DNA of 64,000 nucleotides, taken from NCBI RefSeq assembly GCF_001657475.1, contig NZ_LXEY01000007.1, forward strand, positions 19,580 to 83,579. Direction: 5' to 3'. The position numbers were made by a program, and so were the translations under genes. The notes under the pieces were generated by a model. It searched no databases, had not been told where the DNA came from, and saw nothing but the letters and a program-made list of their open reading frames with translations. Source of the stretch: Enteractinococcus helveticum. GTDB taxonomy: Bacteria; Actinomycetota; Actinomycetes; Actinomycetales; Micrococcaceae. Shown here piece after piece: positions 52,922 to 61,927 of this stretch (positions are counted from its first letter, which is position 1; the number at the start of each line of letters is the position of its first letter).

Positions 52922-54430
52922 ATGTCAGAACACCTCACACCCGAGCCTGCCAAACTCGAAACACCACCCGTCGTTGCCGACGACAAACTCCCGCGCTCAG
53001 TAGTCGTCGTCCTATCGATTCTGCTCTTCACCGCATTCGTGATGATGCTCAACGAGACCACTCTGGCGGTTGCCCTACCGGCCATGATGGCCGACTACGA
53101 CATCACTGCTGCCACCGCTCAGTGGCTGCTCACCGGGTTCATGCTCACCCTTGCCGTGGTTATGCCCACCACTGGCTGGTTGCTCGACCGCTTTTCCACT
53201 CGCGGCGTGTTCATCTTCGCAGTCATCGCGTTTTTGATCGGCACGGTCACAGCCGCGCTCGCACCATCCTTCGTGACCCTCCTTGCCGCCCGCGTTGCAC
53301 AAGCCATTGGCACCGCGATCGTTATGCCACTGCTCATGACTGTTGCTATGACGCTGGTTCCGTTCCACCGCCGCGGCACTATCATGGGCCTGATCTCCGT
53401 GGTCATGGCCGTCGGTCCCGCACTTGGCCCAAGCCTCGCCGGAGCGATCCTGAGCTTCACATCCTGGCACGGCATCTTCTGGTTCATGGTCCCGCTCATT
53501 GCGCTGGCCGGCATCATCGGCGCCACCAAACTCACCAACATCGGCGAACAACGCGATACCCCACTCGATGTCCTATCCGTCATCCTCTCCGCCGTCGCAT
53601 TCGGCGGCCTCGTCTATGGTCTCAGTTCCGTCAGCACCATCCTCGAGGGCGGGCCAGCTGCCCAGATAGCCATTGTCATCTTCAGTGCAGGCATCCTCGG
53701 ACTCGGATTCTTTGTCTGGCGCCAGCTCGCCCTGGGAAAACACGAGCGCGCCCTGCTCGACCTCCGTCCACTGGCCGTGCCAAACTACACGTTCTCGCTC
53801 GCTGTTCTGATGGTCCTCTTCGCCGCACTCCTTGGCGCACTGAACACCCTGCCGCTCTACCTGCAAGGCTCACTGCTGGTCACCGCACTCATCGCCGGGC
53901 TCGTCCTGCTGCCCGGCGGCCTGCTCGAAGGCGTGCTGTCACCATTCTTCGGCCGACTCTACGATCGCTTCGGGCCACGCCCACTTATCATCCCCGCCAT
54001 GGCCGTGGTCACCGGCTCCATCTTCTGGCTGGCCACCGTCGATGAACACACCGACGTCTGGCTCATCGTCACCATCCACGTCATCTTCTCCATCGGACTG
54101 GCCGGCCTGTTTAGTCCATTAATGACGACGGCGCTCAGCTCTTTGCCATCAGAGCTCTTCGGTCACGGCTCCGCAATCCTCAACACCCTGCAACAGCTCG
54201 CAGGCGCCGCCGGAACCGCCGTGATGATCACCATCTACAGCAACGTTTCCGCCGAAGCTCAAGAACAGGGTGTTGCCGAAACGACGGCCCTTGCCGACGG
54301 CGCGAACTCAGCATTCCTCGCCACCGGATTCCTCAGTGCAGTCGCGCTGATCCTGTCGCTGTTCATTAAAAAGATCCCGGCAGAGCCAACTGCATCGGGG
54401 GACTCCAACCGCCAAGCATCTACTTCGTGA
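52922..54430 (+). CDS. MFS drug efflux transporter, DHA2 (14-helix) family
   Basis: The 502-residue protein has fourteen membrane segments. DHA2 features are MLNETTLAVALPAMMADY at helix 1, AQWLLTGFMLTLAVVMPTTG, and the motif C-like GPALGPSLAGAI in helix 5. These pumps export drugs, dyes or bile salts using protons (EmrB/LmrB/QacA type). ATG 52922 with AGAAGG 8 bp upstream is preferred to TTG 52853, whose extra codons contain the GC-rich CCCCGTCCGGGG palindrome and read poorly. No MFP partner is present, as expected in a monoderm. Confidence 0.88.
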   Translation: MSEHLTPEPAKLETPPVVADDKLPRSVVVVLSILLFTAFVMMLNETTLAVALPAMMADYDITAATAQWLLTGFMLTLAVVMPTTGWLLDRFSTRGVFIFAVIAFLIGTVTAALAPSFVTLLAARVAQAIGTAIVMPLLMTVAMTLVPFHRRGTIMGLISVVMAVGPALGPSLAGAILSFTSWHGIFWFMVPLIALAGIIGATKLTNIGEQRDTPLDVLSVILSAVAFGGLVYGLSSVSTILEGGPAAQIAIVIFSAGILGLGFFVWRQLALGKHERALLDLRPLAVPNYTFSLAVLMVLFAALLGALNTLPLYLQGSLLVTALIAGLVLLPGGLLEGVLSPFFGRLYDRFGPRPLIIPAMAVVTGSIFWLATVDEHTDVWLIVTIHVIFSIGLAGLFSPLMTTALSSLPSELFGHGSAILNTLQQLAGAAGTAVMITIYSNVSAEAQEQGVAETTALADGANSAFLATGFLSAVALILSLFIKKIPAEPTASGDSNRQASTS

Positions 54431-54564
54431 TGAAGAATAGATAAGCGAGATGTGCCAAGGTGTCGCCATAGTTATCCACAATATGAATGGATGCTCTGGC
54501 AAGGTGAGATGCAGTGTCTTAGATTTACTGGCATGACCTGTCAATCGTAAGGCACAATGGAGGC

Positions 54565-54876
54565 ATGTACCTGTCGGCTGAAGTTATCACACTGATCTTG
54601 ACCGCAGCGGGTTTAGTGGTGACCCTCGGTGGCGGAATATTGGCCAGTTCTGCTTGGATTCTGAAGCGCATGGATGAACAGTTTGCCAGGGTGGATGATA
54701 AGTTTGCCAAGGTGGATGACAGATTTGCCAGGATAGATGACAGATTTGTCAAGGTCGATGATCAATTTAAAGAAGTGGCAGCTCAACTCAGTGGGTTGCA
54801 TAAGGAATTGAGCGAAGTCAAGGTAGCCGTAGCTCGTCTCGAAGGTCCACAGCCACGCTTGATATATCCCAAATAA
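54565..54876 (+). CDS. membrane-anchored heptad-repeat coiled-coil protein
   Basis: The 103-residue protein has one N-terminal membrane helix (about residues 6-30). A coiled coil follows, built from a seven-residue unit such as QFARVDD, KFAKVDD, RFARIDD, RFVKVDD (about 39-66), ending QFKEVAAQLSGLHKEL. Each unit is 21 bp in the DNA, so the stalk can lengthen or shorten by slippage. Function unknown; such proteins often act as envelope spacers or scaffolds. No Shine-Dalgarno is clear before the ATG. Confidence 0.68.
   Translation: MYLSAEVITLILTAAGLVVTLGGGILASSAWILKRMDEQFARVDDKFAKVDDRFARIDDRFVKVDDQFKEVAAQLSGLHKELSEVKVAVARLEGPQPRLIYPK
54679..54762 (+). repeat. four 21-bp tandem repeats encoding coiled-coil heptads
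   Basis: Units at 54679-54699, 54700-54720, 54721-54741 and 54742-54762 share a core like TTTGCCAGGGTGGATGA; a degenerate fifth follows from 54763. Each keeps the frame. Confidence 0.8.
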
Positions 54877-54880
54877 ACGA

Positions 54881-55270
54881 TTATAACAACACCGACAGCT
54901 CGCAGGTTTCGTTAATATAGTTCGCGGCCTCATCGATGGCCGCGATCTCATCTTCCGACTGCTCGGCGTGGGCTTCCTGAGCTGCAAAAGCGGCCTGCTC
55001 GTCGTCACCAACCAGCGCCTCGAACTGTTCGAACACCGGCTGCATCTGGGTTAATGCCTCGCCGAGCTCACCATCGGTTTGCTCGGCCAGGGCAGACACA
55101 TCGTCATAGACCTCTGACAGCAGCACGTTGACGTCGCCGTCGTCCGGATCCGCGTCAATAATGCGTTGCTCAAGGTCTTGTAAATCCTGGCACGTCTCGT
55201 TGGCTGCAGCATCACCGCAGCCAACGAGCAATACCAACCCGGCGATAACCGGAACGACAACACGCCGCAT
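54881..55270 (-). CDS. small lipoprotein of unknown function
   Basis: The 129-residue product has a signal peptide ending LVGCGD (lipidated Cys near residue 18). A short acidic helical domain follows with two further cysteines (NETCQDL, INETCEL) that could form a disulfide. It begins 14 bp after the stop of another small lipoprotein gene, so the two are likely co-expressed. ATG 55270 is chosen over the frame start at 55306, which lies before the upstream stop. No family recognised. Confidence 0.7.
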   Translation of the reverse strand: MRRVVVPVIAGLVLLVGCGDAAANETCQDLQDLEQRIIDADPDDGDVNVLLSEVYDDVSALAEQTDGELGEALTQMQPVFEQFEALVGDDEQAAFAAQEAHAEQSEDEIAAIDEAANYINETCELSVLL

Positions 55271-55283
55271 ACAGGCTGACCGG

Positions 55284-55757
55284 TTAGGCGCCGAAGTAGG
55301 AGCCACAGTAGGACGTCAGGTGATCGGTTGCCTCCTGGTAGGTCATACCGTTGACCTCAATGTCCTCTGGCATCACGGTGTTCATGGCGTTGATGCCATC
55401 TTCTTCCACAGCGCTGGCCATTTCGTCAAAGAACTCGGCCTGAACCTGCAGGGTAGTGCGCAGCGGAATGGTCTCATCGGAACCTGGTGCGGTGGCGCTA
55501 TCGGTGCGATCAAATGAGTGGTTGCGAATATCCAGGGCAGCGGATTCTAAAATGCTGGCGGCACGGTCGGCACCGGCGTCACCGGACTGCATCGCGCGGT
55601 TCAGAGCTTCATTGGCCTTGGCGTTGGCACCCACAAAGACACCGCAGGTTTCTTCCTGTGCACGAGCCTGGCTGGCGTCGTCATTGGCACAACCGGTCAG
55701 GATCAGGCCCGCGGCGGCTGCCACGGCGGCGATTTTGCCCATGGATTTGATCGACAT
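55284..55757 (-). CDS. small lipoprotein of unknown function
   Basis: The 157-residue product has a signal peptide ending ILTGCAND (Cys near residue 21) and an acidic helical domain. A Cys in EETCGVF near the start and another in SYCGSYFGA at the end may pair. AAAGGA before ATG 55757 sets the start. It resembles its downstream neighbour in size, signal and cysteine placement, suggesting functional pairing or ancient duplication. Function unknown. Confidence 0.72.
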   Translation of the reverse strand: MSIKSMGKIAAVAAAAGLILTGCANDDASQARAQEETCGVFVGANAKANEALNRAMQSGDAGADRAASILESAALDIRNHSFDRTDSATAPGSDETIPLRTTLQVQAEFFDEMASAVEEDGINAMNTVMPEDIEVNGMTYQEATDHLTSYCGSYFGA

Positions 55758-55880
55758 AGAGGTTCCTTTTCGTGAATGTCGTAAAAAACTTCTACCCCGA
55801 ACCCTACCCGAGCAAACCGGGTCAAGACGTGAATGCAACCTAAGGTCGCCACCGGCAGCAGGCAACGTAAGATAGAGGCC

Positions 55881-56444
55881 ATGACCCATGATCTACACGC
55901 CGACCGTGCGCGGCTTGCCGAACTGATTCGCGAACTGGCCGTAGTCCACGGCAACGTCACCTTGTCTTCCGGAAACCAAGCTGACTACTACATTGACCTG
56001 CGCCGTATCACCCTGCACCACGAGGCCGCCCCGCTGGTTGGCCGGGTGATGTTAGGTCTGTTAGACGACGCCGGCATCGAATTTGAGGCCGCCGGTGGCC
56101 TGACCATGGGTGCTGATCCGGTGGGCACCGCCGTGATGCACGCTGCCGGGGACCGGAACATTGATGCATTTGTGGTGCGCAAGGAACAAAAAACCCACGG
56201 CATGTCCCGCCAGGTGGAAGGCCCATCGGTTGACGGACGCAAAGTGGTGATTCTGGAAGACACCTCCACCACGGGAGGCTCCGCACTAACCGCTGTTGAC
56301 GGCGTGCGCAAGGCCGGCGGCGACATCCAGGCCGTGGCCGTGATTGTCGATCGCGACACCGGGGCAGCCGAACACGTGGCCGAGCAAGCCGGTGTCCCAT
56401 ACCTGTACGCGTTTTCCAAAAACGACCTGGGCTTAGACGACTAA
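55881..56444 (+). CDS. pyrE: orotate phosphoribosyltransferase
   Basis: The 187-residue enzyme joins orotate to PRPP to make OMP in pyrimidine synthesis. Family segments are GNVTLSSGNQADYYIDLR, the lysine-bearing FVVRKEQKTHGMSRQVEG, and the PRPP loop KVVILEDTSTTGGSAL. A TAAGAT -10-like box sits 7 bases before ATG 55881, suggesting a leaderless mRNA; the frame start at 55833 is therefore not used. It is unlinked to other pyr genes here but precedes a run of housekeeping genes. Confidence 0.93.
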   Translation: MTHDLHADRARLAELIRELAVVHGNVTLSSGNQADYYIDLRRITLHHEAAPLVGRVMLGLLDDAGIEFEAAGGLTMGADPVGTAVMHAAGDRNIDAFVVRKEQKTHGMSRQVEGPSVDGRKVVILEDTSTTGGSALTAVDGVRKAGGDIQAVAVIVDRDTGAAEHVAEQAGVPYLYAFSKNDLGLDD

Positions 56445-56476
56445 CGTCGCCCAAACCGAATACGAAAGGACCCCTT

Positions 56477-56785
56477 GTGGCCCAAGAACACGTTGAACCA
56501 ACTGCACCCCTGGTGGTTGCCGGAATGCTCGGCGGCTATGTCACCGGGCGCGTCACCAAAAAACGCCCACTGGCCGGAGTTGTGCTGGCTGCCGCCGGAG
56601 TTGCCGCAGGCATGCGCTGGTACCGCAACTCCGGACCGGGCACCACGGCACTGCTATCGACCATCTACATCGGTGCGTTTGGTGCCTCCCACCCGTTGGC
56701 CAAAAAGATTGGCGCCTGGCCATCCGTGCTCGTCTCAACCGCTGCCGCCGCCGGCGCCGCATGGGTGCTGAACGACACTAAATGA
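56477..56785 (+). CDS. small membrane protein of unknown function
   Basis: This 102-residue protein has three or so short hydrophobic segments rich in Ala/Gly and a basic loop (GRVTKKRP). GTG 56477 follows AAAGGA. It overlaps the methyltransferase gene by 4 bp (ATGA) and lies 32 bp after pyrE, so it belongs to the pyrE-fba transcription unit. No domain recognised. Confidence 0.72.
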   Translation: MAQEHVEPTAPLVVAGMLGGYVTGRVTKKRPLAGVVLAAAGVAAGMRWYRNSGPGTTALLSTIYIGAFGASHPLAKKIGAWPSVLVSTAAAAGAAWVLNDTK

Positions 56786-57423
56786 CCACTGAACACCGCG
56801 AAACCGGGTGGGAAGAACGCGAAGTCGGCGTTGGACCCTGGCAAGGCGACTGGCCCCAGGGCGACCACTGGGATCAAGAACTGCTAGCCGAAGGCGACCG
56901 CCGCAACGTCGCCGATCAGTACCGCTACTGGACGGTCGAGGCGATCGTCGCTGATCTGGACACCAAACGCCACCCGCTGCACATCGCCATTGAAAACTGG
57001 CAGCACGACTTCAACATCGGCACCGTGGTGCGCACCGCCAACGCGTTCAACGTGGCCGGCGTGCACATCATTGGGCGTCGTCGGTGGAACCGCCGCGGAG
57101 CCATGGTCACCGATAAATACATGCACGTGCACCACCACCCAACAGTCGAAGACTTCCTTGCCTGGGCGAAATCCCAGGACCTCCCGGTCTTCGGGGTGGA
57201 CCTGTTTCCCGACTCGGTACCCATCGAAACCTTCGAATTCCCTCAGCGCTGTGTCATGGTCTTCGGCCAAGAAGGCCCCGGGCTGTCGACTGAAATTCAC
57301 GACGCCGCCCAGGCTACCCTGTCGATCGCCCAGTACGGTTCCACCAGGTCAATTAATGCAGGCAACGCCGCCGGTATTGCCATGCACTCCTGGATCCGCC
57401 AACACGGTGCCCCGGTTCGCTAG
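56782..57423 (+). CDS. TrmH/SpoU-family RNA 2'-O-methyltransferase
   Basis: The 213-residue knotted methyltransferase has NWQHDFNIGTVVRTANAFNV (motif 1, with the Asn and Arg), FGQEGPGLS (motif 2) and the knot motif SIAQYGSTRSINAGNAAGIA (motif 3). SpoU enzymes methylate ribose in tRNA or rRNA using S-adenosylmethionine. An N-terminal extension of about 60 residues precedes the core. The target nucleotide cannot be read from sequence. Its start is coupled to the upstream small membrane protein. Confidence 0.9.
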   Translation: MTTEHRETGWEEREVGVGPWQGDWPQGDHWDQELLAEGDRRNVADQYRYWTVEAIVADLDTKRHPLHIAIENWQHDFNIGTVVRTANAFNVAGVHIIGRRRWNRRGAMVTDKYMHVHHHPTVEDFLAWAKSQDLPVFGVDLFPDSVPIETFEFPQRCVMVFGQEGPGLSTEIHDAAQATLSIAQYGSTRSINAGNAAGIAMHSWIRQHGAPVR

Positions 57424-57465
57424 ACTTACCCGAAGAATCTTAAGTTTCATACCCAAGGAGCTTTT

Positions 57466-58488
57466 ATGGCATTTGCCACCCCAGACCAGTACGCCGAGAT
57501 GATCGACGCCGCCAAGACCGGCGGATACGCGTACCCTGCGATCAACGTGACCAGTTCACAAACCCTCAACGCAGCCCTGCGTGGTTTCGCCGAAGCAGAA
57601 TCCGACGGCATTATCCAAATCTCTAACGGCGGGGCAAACTACTTCTCCGGCTCCAACATTAACGACATGGTCACCGGCTCCCTGGCATTTGCTGCCTTCG
57701 CCCGTGAAGTCGCCAAGAACTACGGTGTACGCATCGCCATTCACACCGACCACGCCATGCGCGACAAACTGGACAACTGGGTTATCCCACTGCTGGACGC
57801 CTCCGAGGCCGAAGTCAAAGCCGGCCGCGACCCAATCTTCCACTCCCACATGTGGGACGGCTCGGCAGAAACCGTGCCCGAAAACATGCGCATCGCCGAA
57901 CAGCTGCTGGAACGCACCAAATTCAATAAGCAGATCCTCGAGATTGAAGTCGGCGTCGTCGGCGGCGAAGAAGACGGTTATGCCGCTGAAATTGACGAAA
58001 AACTCTACACCACGGTGGAAGACGCCATGGCCATAGTCAAGGCCCTGGGCACCGGTGAAAACGGCCGTTACATCACCGCGCTGATCTTCGGCAACGTGCA
58101 CGGCGTGTATAAGCCCGGCAGTGTGAAACTGCGCCCAGAGCTGCTCAAAGAACTCCAAGATGCAGTCGGTGAAAACATCGGCCAAGAACGCCCATTCGAC
58201 CTGGTCTTCCACGGCGGCTCCGGCTCCTCGGCGCAAGACATTGCCGACGCCGTGTCCTACGGTGTGATCAAGATGAACGTTGATACCGACACCCAGTACG
58301 CATTCACCCGTCCGGTGGTCACGCACATGTTTGAAAACTACGACGGCGTACTGAAGATCGATGGCAACGTAGGCGATAAATCCAAATACGACCCACGCTC
58401 CTGGGGTAAAGCCGCCGAAGCCAATATGGCCGCCCGTGTTGTTGAAGCCTGCCAGAACCTGGGCTCAGCCGGAAAATCCTTGAAGTAA
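57466..58488 (+). CDS. fbaA: class II fructose-bisphosphate aldolase
   Basis: The 340-residue zinc aldolase of glycolysis and gluconeogenesis has the zinc-binding IAIHTDHAMRDK with the catalytic Asp. EVGVVGGEEDG, FGNVHGVYKPG (zinc His) and LVFHGGSGS (zinc His and phosphate loop) follow. Length and motifs match the long class IIA type common in actinobacteria. AAGGAG precedes the ATG. It is followed after 1 bp by a YqfO-like gene. Confidence 0.96.
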   Translation: MAFATPDQYAEMIDAAKTGGYAYPAINVTSSQTLNAALRGFAEAESDGIIQISNGGANYFSGSNINDMVTGSLAFAAFAREVAKNYGVRIAIHTDHAMRDKLDNWVIPLLDASEAEVKAGRDPIFHSHMWDGSAETVPENMRIAEQLLERTKFNKQILEIEVGVVGGEEDGYAAEIDEKLYTTVEDAMAIVKALGTGENGRYITALIFGNVHGVYKPGSVKLRPELLKELQDAVGENIGQERPFDLVFHGGSGSSAQDIADAVSYGVIKMNVDTDTQYAFTRPVVTHMFENYDGVLKIDGNVGDKSKYDPRSWGKAAEANMAARVVEACQNLGSAGKSLK

Positions 58489-58489
58489 C

Positions 58490-58825
58490 ATGGCCGAATC
58501 AAAATGGGTGCAGATCAGCATCTACGTGCCAATGGGTAATGCCGAAGACGTCCGGACCGCGCTAGCGAAGGCTGGCGCCGGACGGATGGGCAACTATCGT
58601 GGGGCCAGCTGGTCCACCACCGGAGTCGGGCGCTTCACTCCGATGGAAGGCGCCAAACCTACCATCGGTGCGGTCGGAGTCCCATCAGATGTTCCCGAAC
58701 ACAAAATTGAAGTTCTGGCACCACGCGAGATTGCCCGCAGCGTGATTGAAGCGGCCATTGCCGCGCACCCGTATGAGGAACCCGCCTACTACGTGACCGA
58801 AGTCTTTATGGCTGACGAACTCTAA
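58490..58825 (+). CDS. YqfO/NIF3 C-terminal-like domain protein
   Basis: The 111-residue protein matches the stand-alone form of the domain inserted in NIF3/YqfO proteins. IYVPMGNAEDVRTALAKAGAG begins it, GRFTPMEGAKPTIG forms the middle, and AAHPYEEPAYYV ends it. The fold is PII/CutA-like; a metabolite- or metal-sensing role is often suggested but unproven. It starts 1 bp after the aldolase stop, so it is co-translated with it, and its stop overlaps the convergent nitrobindin-like gene by 4 bp. Confidence 0.85.
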   Translation: MAESKWVQISIYVPMGNAEDVRTALAKAGAGRMGNYRGASWSTTGVGRFTPMEGAKPTIGAVGVPSDVPEHKIEVLAPREIARSVIEAAIAAHPYEEPAYYVTEVFMADEL

Positions 58826-59310
58826 ACGATCTTGTGTAGGTCGGCGACCAGGTGGTTTTGCATCTGCTCGCCGACCGCAGCCATGTCGAATTCGTGATGC
58901 ACTGCGGTGCGATCCGGGGTAAACACGTAGTGCCGGGCCGTTTGTTCGACCAATTTGGCGGTCGTGGAGTTATGGATTTCTGAATACCCCAGAACGATCG
59001 TCAGGCTGCCGTCGTCATTGACGGTTGCTGTACCTTCTAACAGTTCCGACTGGCCCATCGGCTGGGCCAACACAAACTCAATATGACCACTTTCGCGTGG
59101 TCGAAAATAGCCAACCTCGGTATGCATTGGTGCACCGTCAGGGTTGGTTGTTTTTTGCGCATACCGCAAGAACGGTTTACCGGGGACGGCGGAAAATGTG
59201 ATGGTCTCGGTGTACTCGAAACTCTCAATAGTGGGGTAGTGGCCACGACCTTGGCCCTGCCAGGTCCCGATCAGAAATTCGTAGGGTTCGACTAATTCGT
59301 GCAAGCTCAT
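58822..59310 (-). CDS. nitrobindin-like heme-binding beta-barrel protein
   Basis: The 162-residue product has the FLIGTWQGQGRGHYPTIESF motif that defines the actinobacterial nitrobindin (FABP-like, DUF1794) family. A histidine near the C-terminus (VHHEFDMAAVGEQMQ) is of the kind that ligates heme. Nitrobindins bind ferric heme and detoxify nitric oxide or peroxynitrite. I place the start at ATG 59310 because the family begins close to this motif; the frame to 59370 lacks support. Confidence 0.85.
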   Translation of the reverse strand: MSLHELVEPYEFLIGTWQGQGRGHYPTIESFEYTETITFSAVPGKPFLRYAQKTTNPDGAPMHTEVGYFRPRESGHIEFVLAQPMGQSELLEGTATVNDDGSLTIVLGYSEIHNSTTAKLVEQTARHYVFTPDRTAVHHEFDMAAVGEQMQNHLVADLHKIV

Positions 59311-59488
59311 ACTGTTCAACCCTAACTGCTGGATGCTTCTGACGGCAGAGTTGCCGTTTTCGCGAGACACAAGTGTCGTATTGTCTAGTATCTGCTGGTT
59401 TGACTCACTACACTGAATCTAAGTCGTCAGGAACTCACCGCTGGCTAGGTATGATGCCAAGTTCCCGACTGTGAAGGAGAGGAACATT

Positions 59489-59692
59489 ATGGCTGAGATT
59501 CCATGGTGGGCATGGATTGCGATCGTTGCCATTGTCATGTGGGGCATTATTATGGTGGCCAATACCGTTGCCCACAGGCCACGGGCCGATGACACCTCCG
59601 CAGCGGATCGGGAAGAGATTGAACGACTCAAGCGCCGCATTGAAGATCTGGAGCACCGCATGAACCGTCGGGACGAATCTAGCTCTCCGTAA
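59489..59692 (+). CDS. small single-span membrane protein with coiled-coil tail
   Basis: This 67-residue protein has one tryptophan-rich N-terminal membrane helix (PWWAWIAIVAIVMWGIIMV) followed by a charged helix (REEIERLKRRIEDLEHRMNR, about 41-60). AAGGAGAGG 6 bp before ATG 59489 gives a strong start. The shape resembles phage-shock or PspB-type helpers, but sequence identity is not evident. Divergent from the nitrobindin-like gene. Confidence 0.72.
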   Translation: MAEIPWWAWIAIVAIVMWGIIMVANTVAHRPRADDTSAADREEIERLKRRIEDLEHRMNRRDESSSP

Positions 59693-59878
59693 TACGCTGC
59701 ATTCACACTCGAGATATCCGGCTGCTGCGACATAGCGATTTTTGACACTCAGCTCACGAACTTGAAATCGAAAGGTGGCCGCCGAGTCAATCGTAATGTA
59801 CCTGTACTCGGTAAAAAGTTCGTTAATCTTACTGTGACCCAATAACCGATGCACAGCAAGCTACCGAAAGGTACTACC

Positions 59879-61852
59879 GTGGACAAAAAAGCCACCTCAC
59901 CACGGGACGAGGCTCTGAAGACTTCTCACCATAGCGGCCGCAACGTTAGACGTGTGCCTGGATCATGGGACTACGTTCGCCCCGAGTACCCGCACGATAT
60001 CCATCCTGCCCTGGTTCCTGGGATTAGTGTTGATGAACAACGACGGAAATATAGTGTCGACAAAATTATCTTTGGCGTCGCGGGCCTGCTCACCGTTGCA
60101 TTCGTTATTTGGGGTCTCACCAATCCGGCGAGCGTGGCAGAGGTATCCGGTGCTGCATATACCTGGGTCATGAATAATCTCAGCTGGCTGTTTAGTGCAG
60201 TAGCTAGCATCGTGTTGTTCAGTCTCGTAGCACTGTCCTTCACACGATACGGCAAGATACCTCTGGGAAAAGACGATGAGAAACCAGAGTTTTCTACCTT
60301 TTCCTGGGTCGCCATGTTGTTTGCGGCAGGCTTAGGTATTGGCGTGATGTTCTGGGGGCCAGCGGAACCTCTGAACTATTTCATTAATCCGCCCCCGCTG
60401 ACGAACCCGGCAGAATCAACCGAAGCAATGCAGTTTGCACTAGTTCAGACGTATTTCCACTGGGGTTTCCATGCTTGGGCCATGTACGCCTTAGTCGGTG
60501 GGGCTATTGCTTATTTCGCCTATCGTCGTGGCCGAACGCTACTGATGTCTTCGATCTTCCGCAGGTTCTTTGGTGGCGACTATGCAGACGGTTTTGCCGG
60601 TCGCCTCGTGGATATTTTCGCGATCATCGCCACTTTATTTGGGACTGCTGCAGCTCTAGGCATTGCCGCGTTGCAAATCGGTGAGGGCATCACGATCGTG
60701 GCCGGCGTTTCTGAAATTACCAATACGGTTTTGGCACTCGTTATTGCTGTGCTCATGGTCGGGTTTATCCTGTCAGCGGTCTCCGGAGTGGCGCGAGGCA
60801 TTCGGTATTTATCGAATATCAACATTGTTCTGACCATCAGCATTGTCGCCTTCGTGTTTTTACTCGGCCCCACAGTATTCTTGCTCAACCTCTTGCCATC
60901 GGCAACGCTGGAATACGTAGGATCCCTCTTTGAACTGATGGCACGCTCCGGGGCATGGGGCCAAGAAACCATTGACTTTCAGGCCGCATGGACCGTGTAT
61001 TACTGGGCCTGGTGGATCTCCTGGTCGCCTTTTGTCGGCATCTTCATCGCGCGCATCTCGCGTGGCCGGACGATTCGACAATTTATTCTCAGCGTCATAC
61101 TCATCCCCTCATCCCTGTTGATCGTGGCCTACGGAGTCATGGGAGCATCCGCGATTTGGATGTACCGGGAAGACAAGCCGGGCTTTAGCGACGATATGGA
61201 TGTTCCCCAGGTGTTGTTCTCTGTAGTAGACAACCTTCCGTTTGCTCAATGGATGCCCTATTTGATTATGGTCATCCTGGCGATATTCTTCATCACTGCC
61301 GCTGATTCCGCCTCTGTGGTCATGGGCATCCTCACCACTCGAGGCCGCCAAGATCCGCCTAAGCCTGTAGTGCTGTTCTGGGGTCTCGTGATGGGCGGCA
61401 TTGCCATGGTGATGCTGCTGCTAGGAGATGATACGGCGCTGGAAGGCCTGCAATCTCTGGTCATCATCACCGCAGTGCCATTTGCATTCATCATGTTGCT
61501 TGTCATTGTCGCGTGGGTGAAAGAACTTCGGACCGACCCCTACGCTCTACGACGCCGATATGCTGAGAATGCCATCGGACAGGCGGTCCGCGAAGGTGTG
61601 GGCCAGTACGGTGATGACTTCCGCTTAGAAGTCGTGGCATCAGTGCCTGGTGCAGGGGCCAGCGGCGGGACTGATTCAGCACACGAAGACTACACGGAGT
61701 GGTATCAGCGCACCGATGAACACGGTCAACCAGTGGGATATGACTTTGAAACCGGGGAATGGGAAGACGGGTGGGACCCTGAAACCGGGACGATTCCAAC
61801 CCAACCTGAACGCTCGACGTCACAAGACGACACCGAAGACCGCCCGTCTTGA
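59879..61852 (+). CDS. BCCT-family osmolyte transporter (betaine/choline type)
   Basis: This 657-residue transporter has twelve membrane segments and long hydrophilic ends. The family signature YWAWWISWSPFVGIFIARIS is near residue 380, GLGIGVMFWGPAEPLNYF near 150, and FHWGFHAWAMYA-like sequence between them. BCCT proteins import glycine betaine, choline or carnitine, usually with sodium. The acidic C-terminal tail (about 580-657) may sense osmolality, as in BetP. GTG 59879 has AAAGG 7 bp upstream; ATG 59849 has no ribosome-binding site. The next gene is a broken choline sulfatase, which points to a choline-related substrate. Confidence 0.9.
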   Translation: MDKKATSPRDEALKTSHHSGRNVRRVPGSWDYVRPEYPHDIHPALVPGISVDEQRRKYSVDKIIFGVAGLLTVAFVIWGLTNPASVAEVSGAAYTWVMNNLSWLFSAVASIVLFSLVALSFTRYGKIPLGKDDEKPEFSTFSWVAMLFAAGLGIGVMFWGPAEPLNYFINPPPLTNPAESTEAMQFALVQTYFHWGFHAWAMYALVGGAIAYFAYRRGRTLLMSSIFRRFFGGDYADGFAGRLVDIFAIIATLFGTAAALGIAALQIGEGITIVAGVSEITNTVLALVIAVLMVGFILSAVSGVARGIRYLSNINIVLTISIVAFVFLLGPTVFLLNLLPSATLEYVGSLFELMARSGAWGQETIDFQAAWTVYYWAWWISWSPFVGIFIARISRGRTIRQFILSVILIPSSLLIVAYGVMGASAIWMYREDKPGFSDDMDVPQVLFSVVDNLPFAQWMPYLIMVILAIFFITAADSASVVMGILTTRGRQDPPKPVVLFWGLVMGGIAMVMLLLGDDTALEGLQSLVIITAVPFAFIMLLVIVAWVKELRTDPYALRRRYAENAIGQAVREGVGQYGDDFRLEVVASVPGAGASGGTDSAHEDYTEWYQRTDEHGQPVGYDFETGEWEDGWDPETGTIPTQPERSTSQDDTEDRPS

Positions 61853-61927
61853 CCGTGCCAGAATGGCTTCCGGTGTAGGTCTCTCACGGACTGGACGAAT
61901 TCTCCAATCCAACGTACTGAAAGGTAG

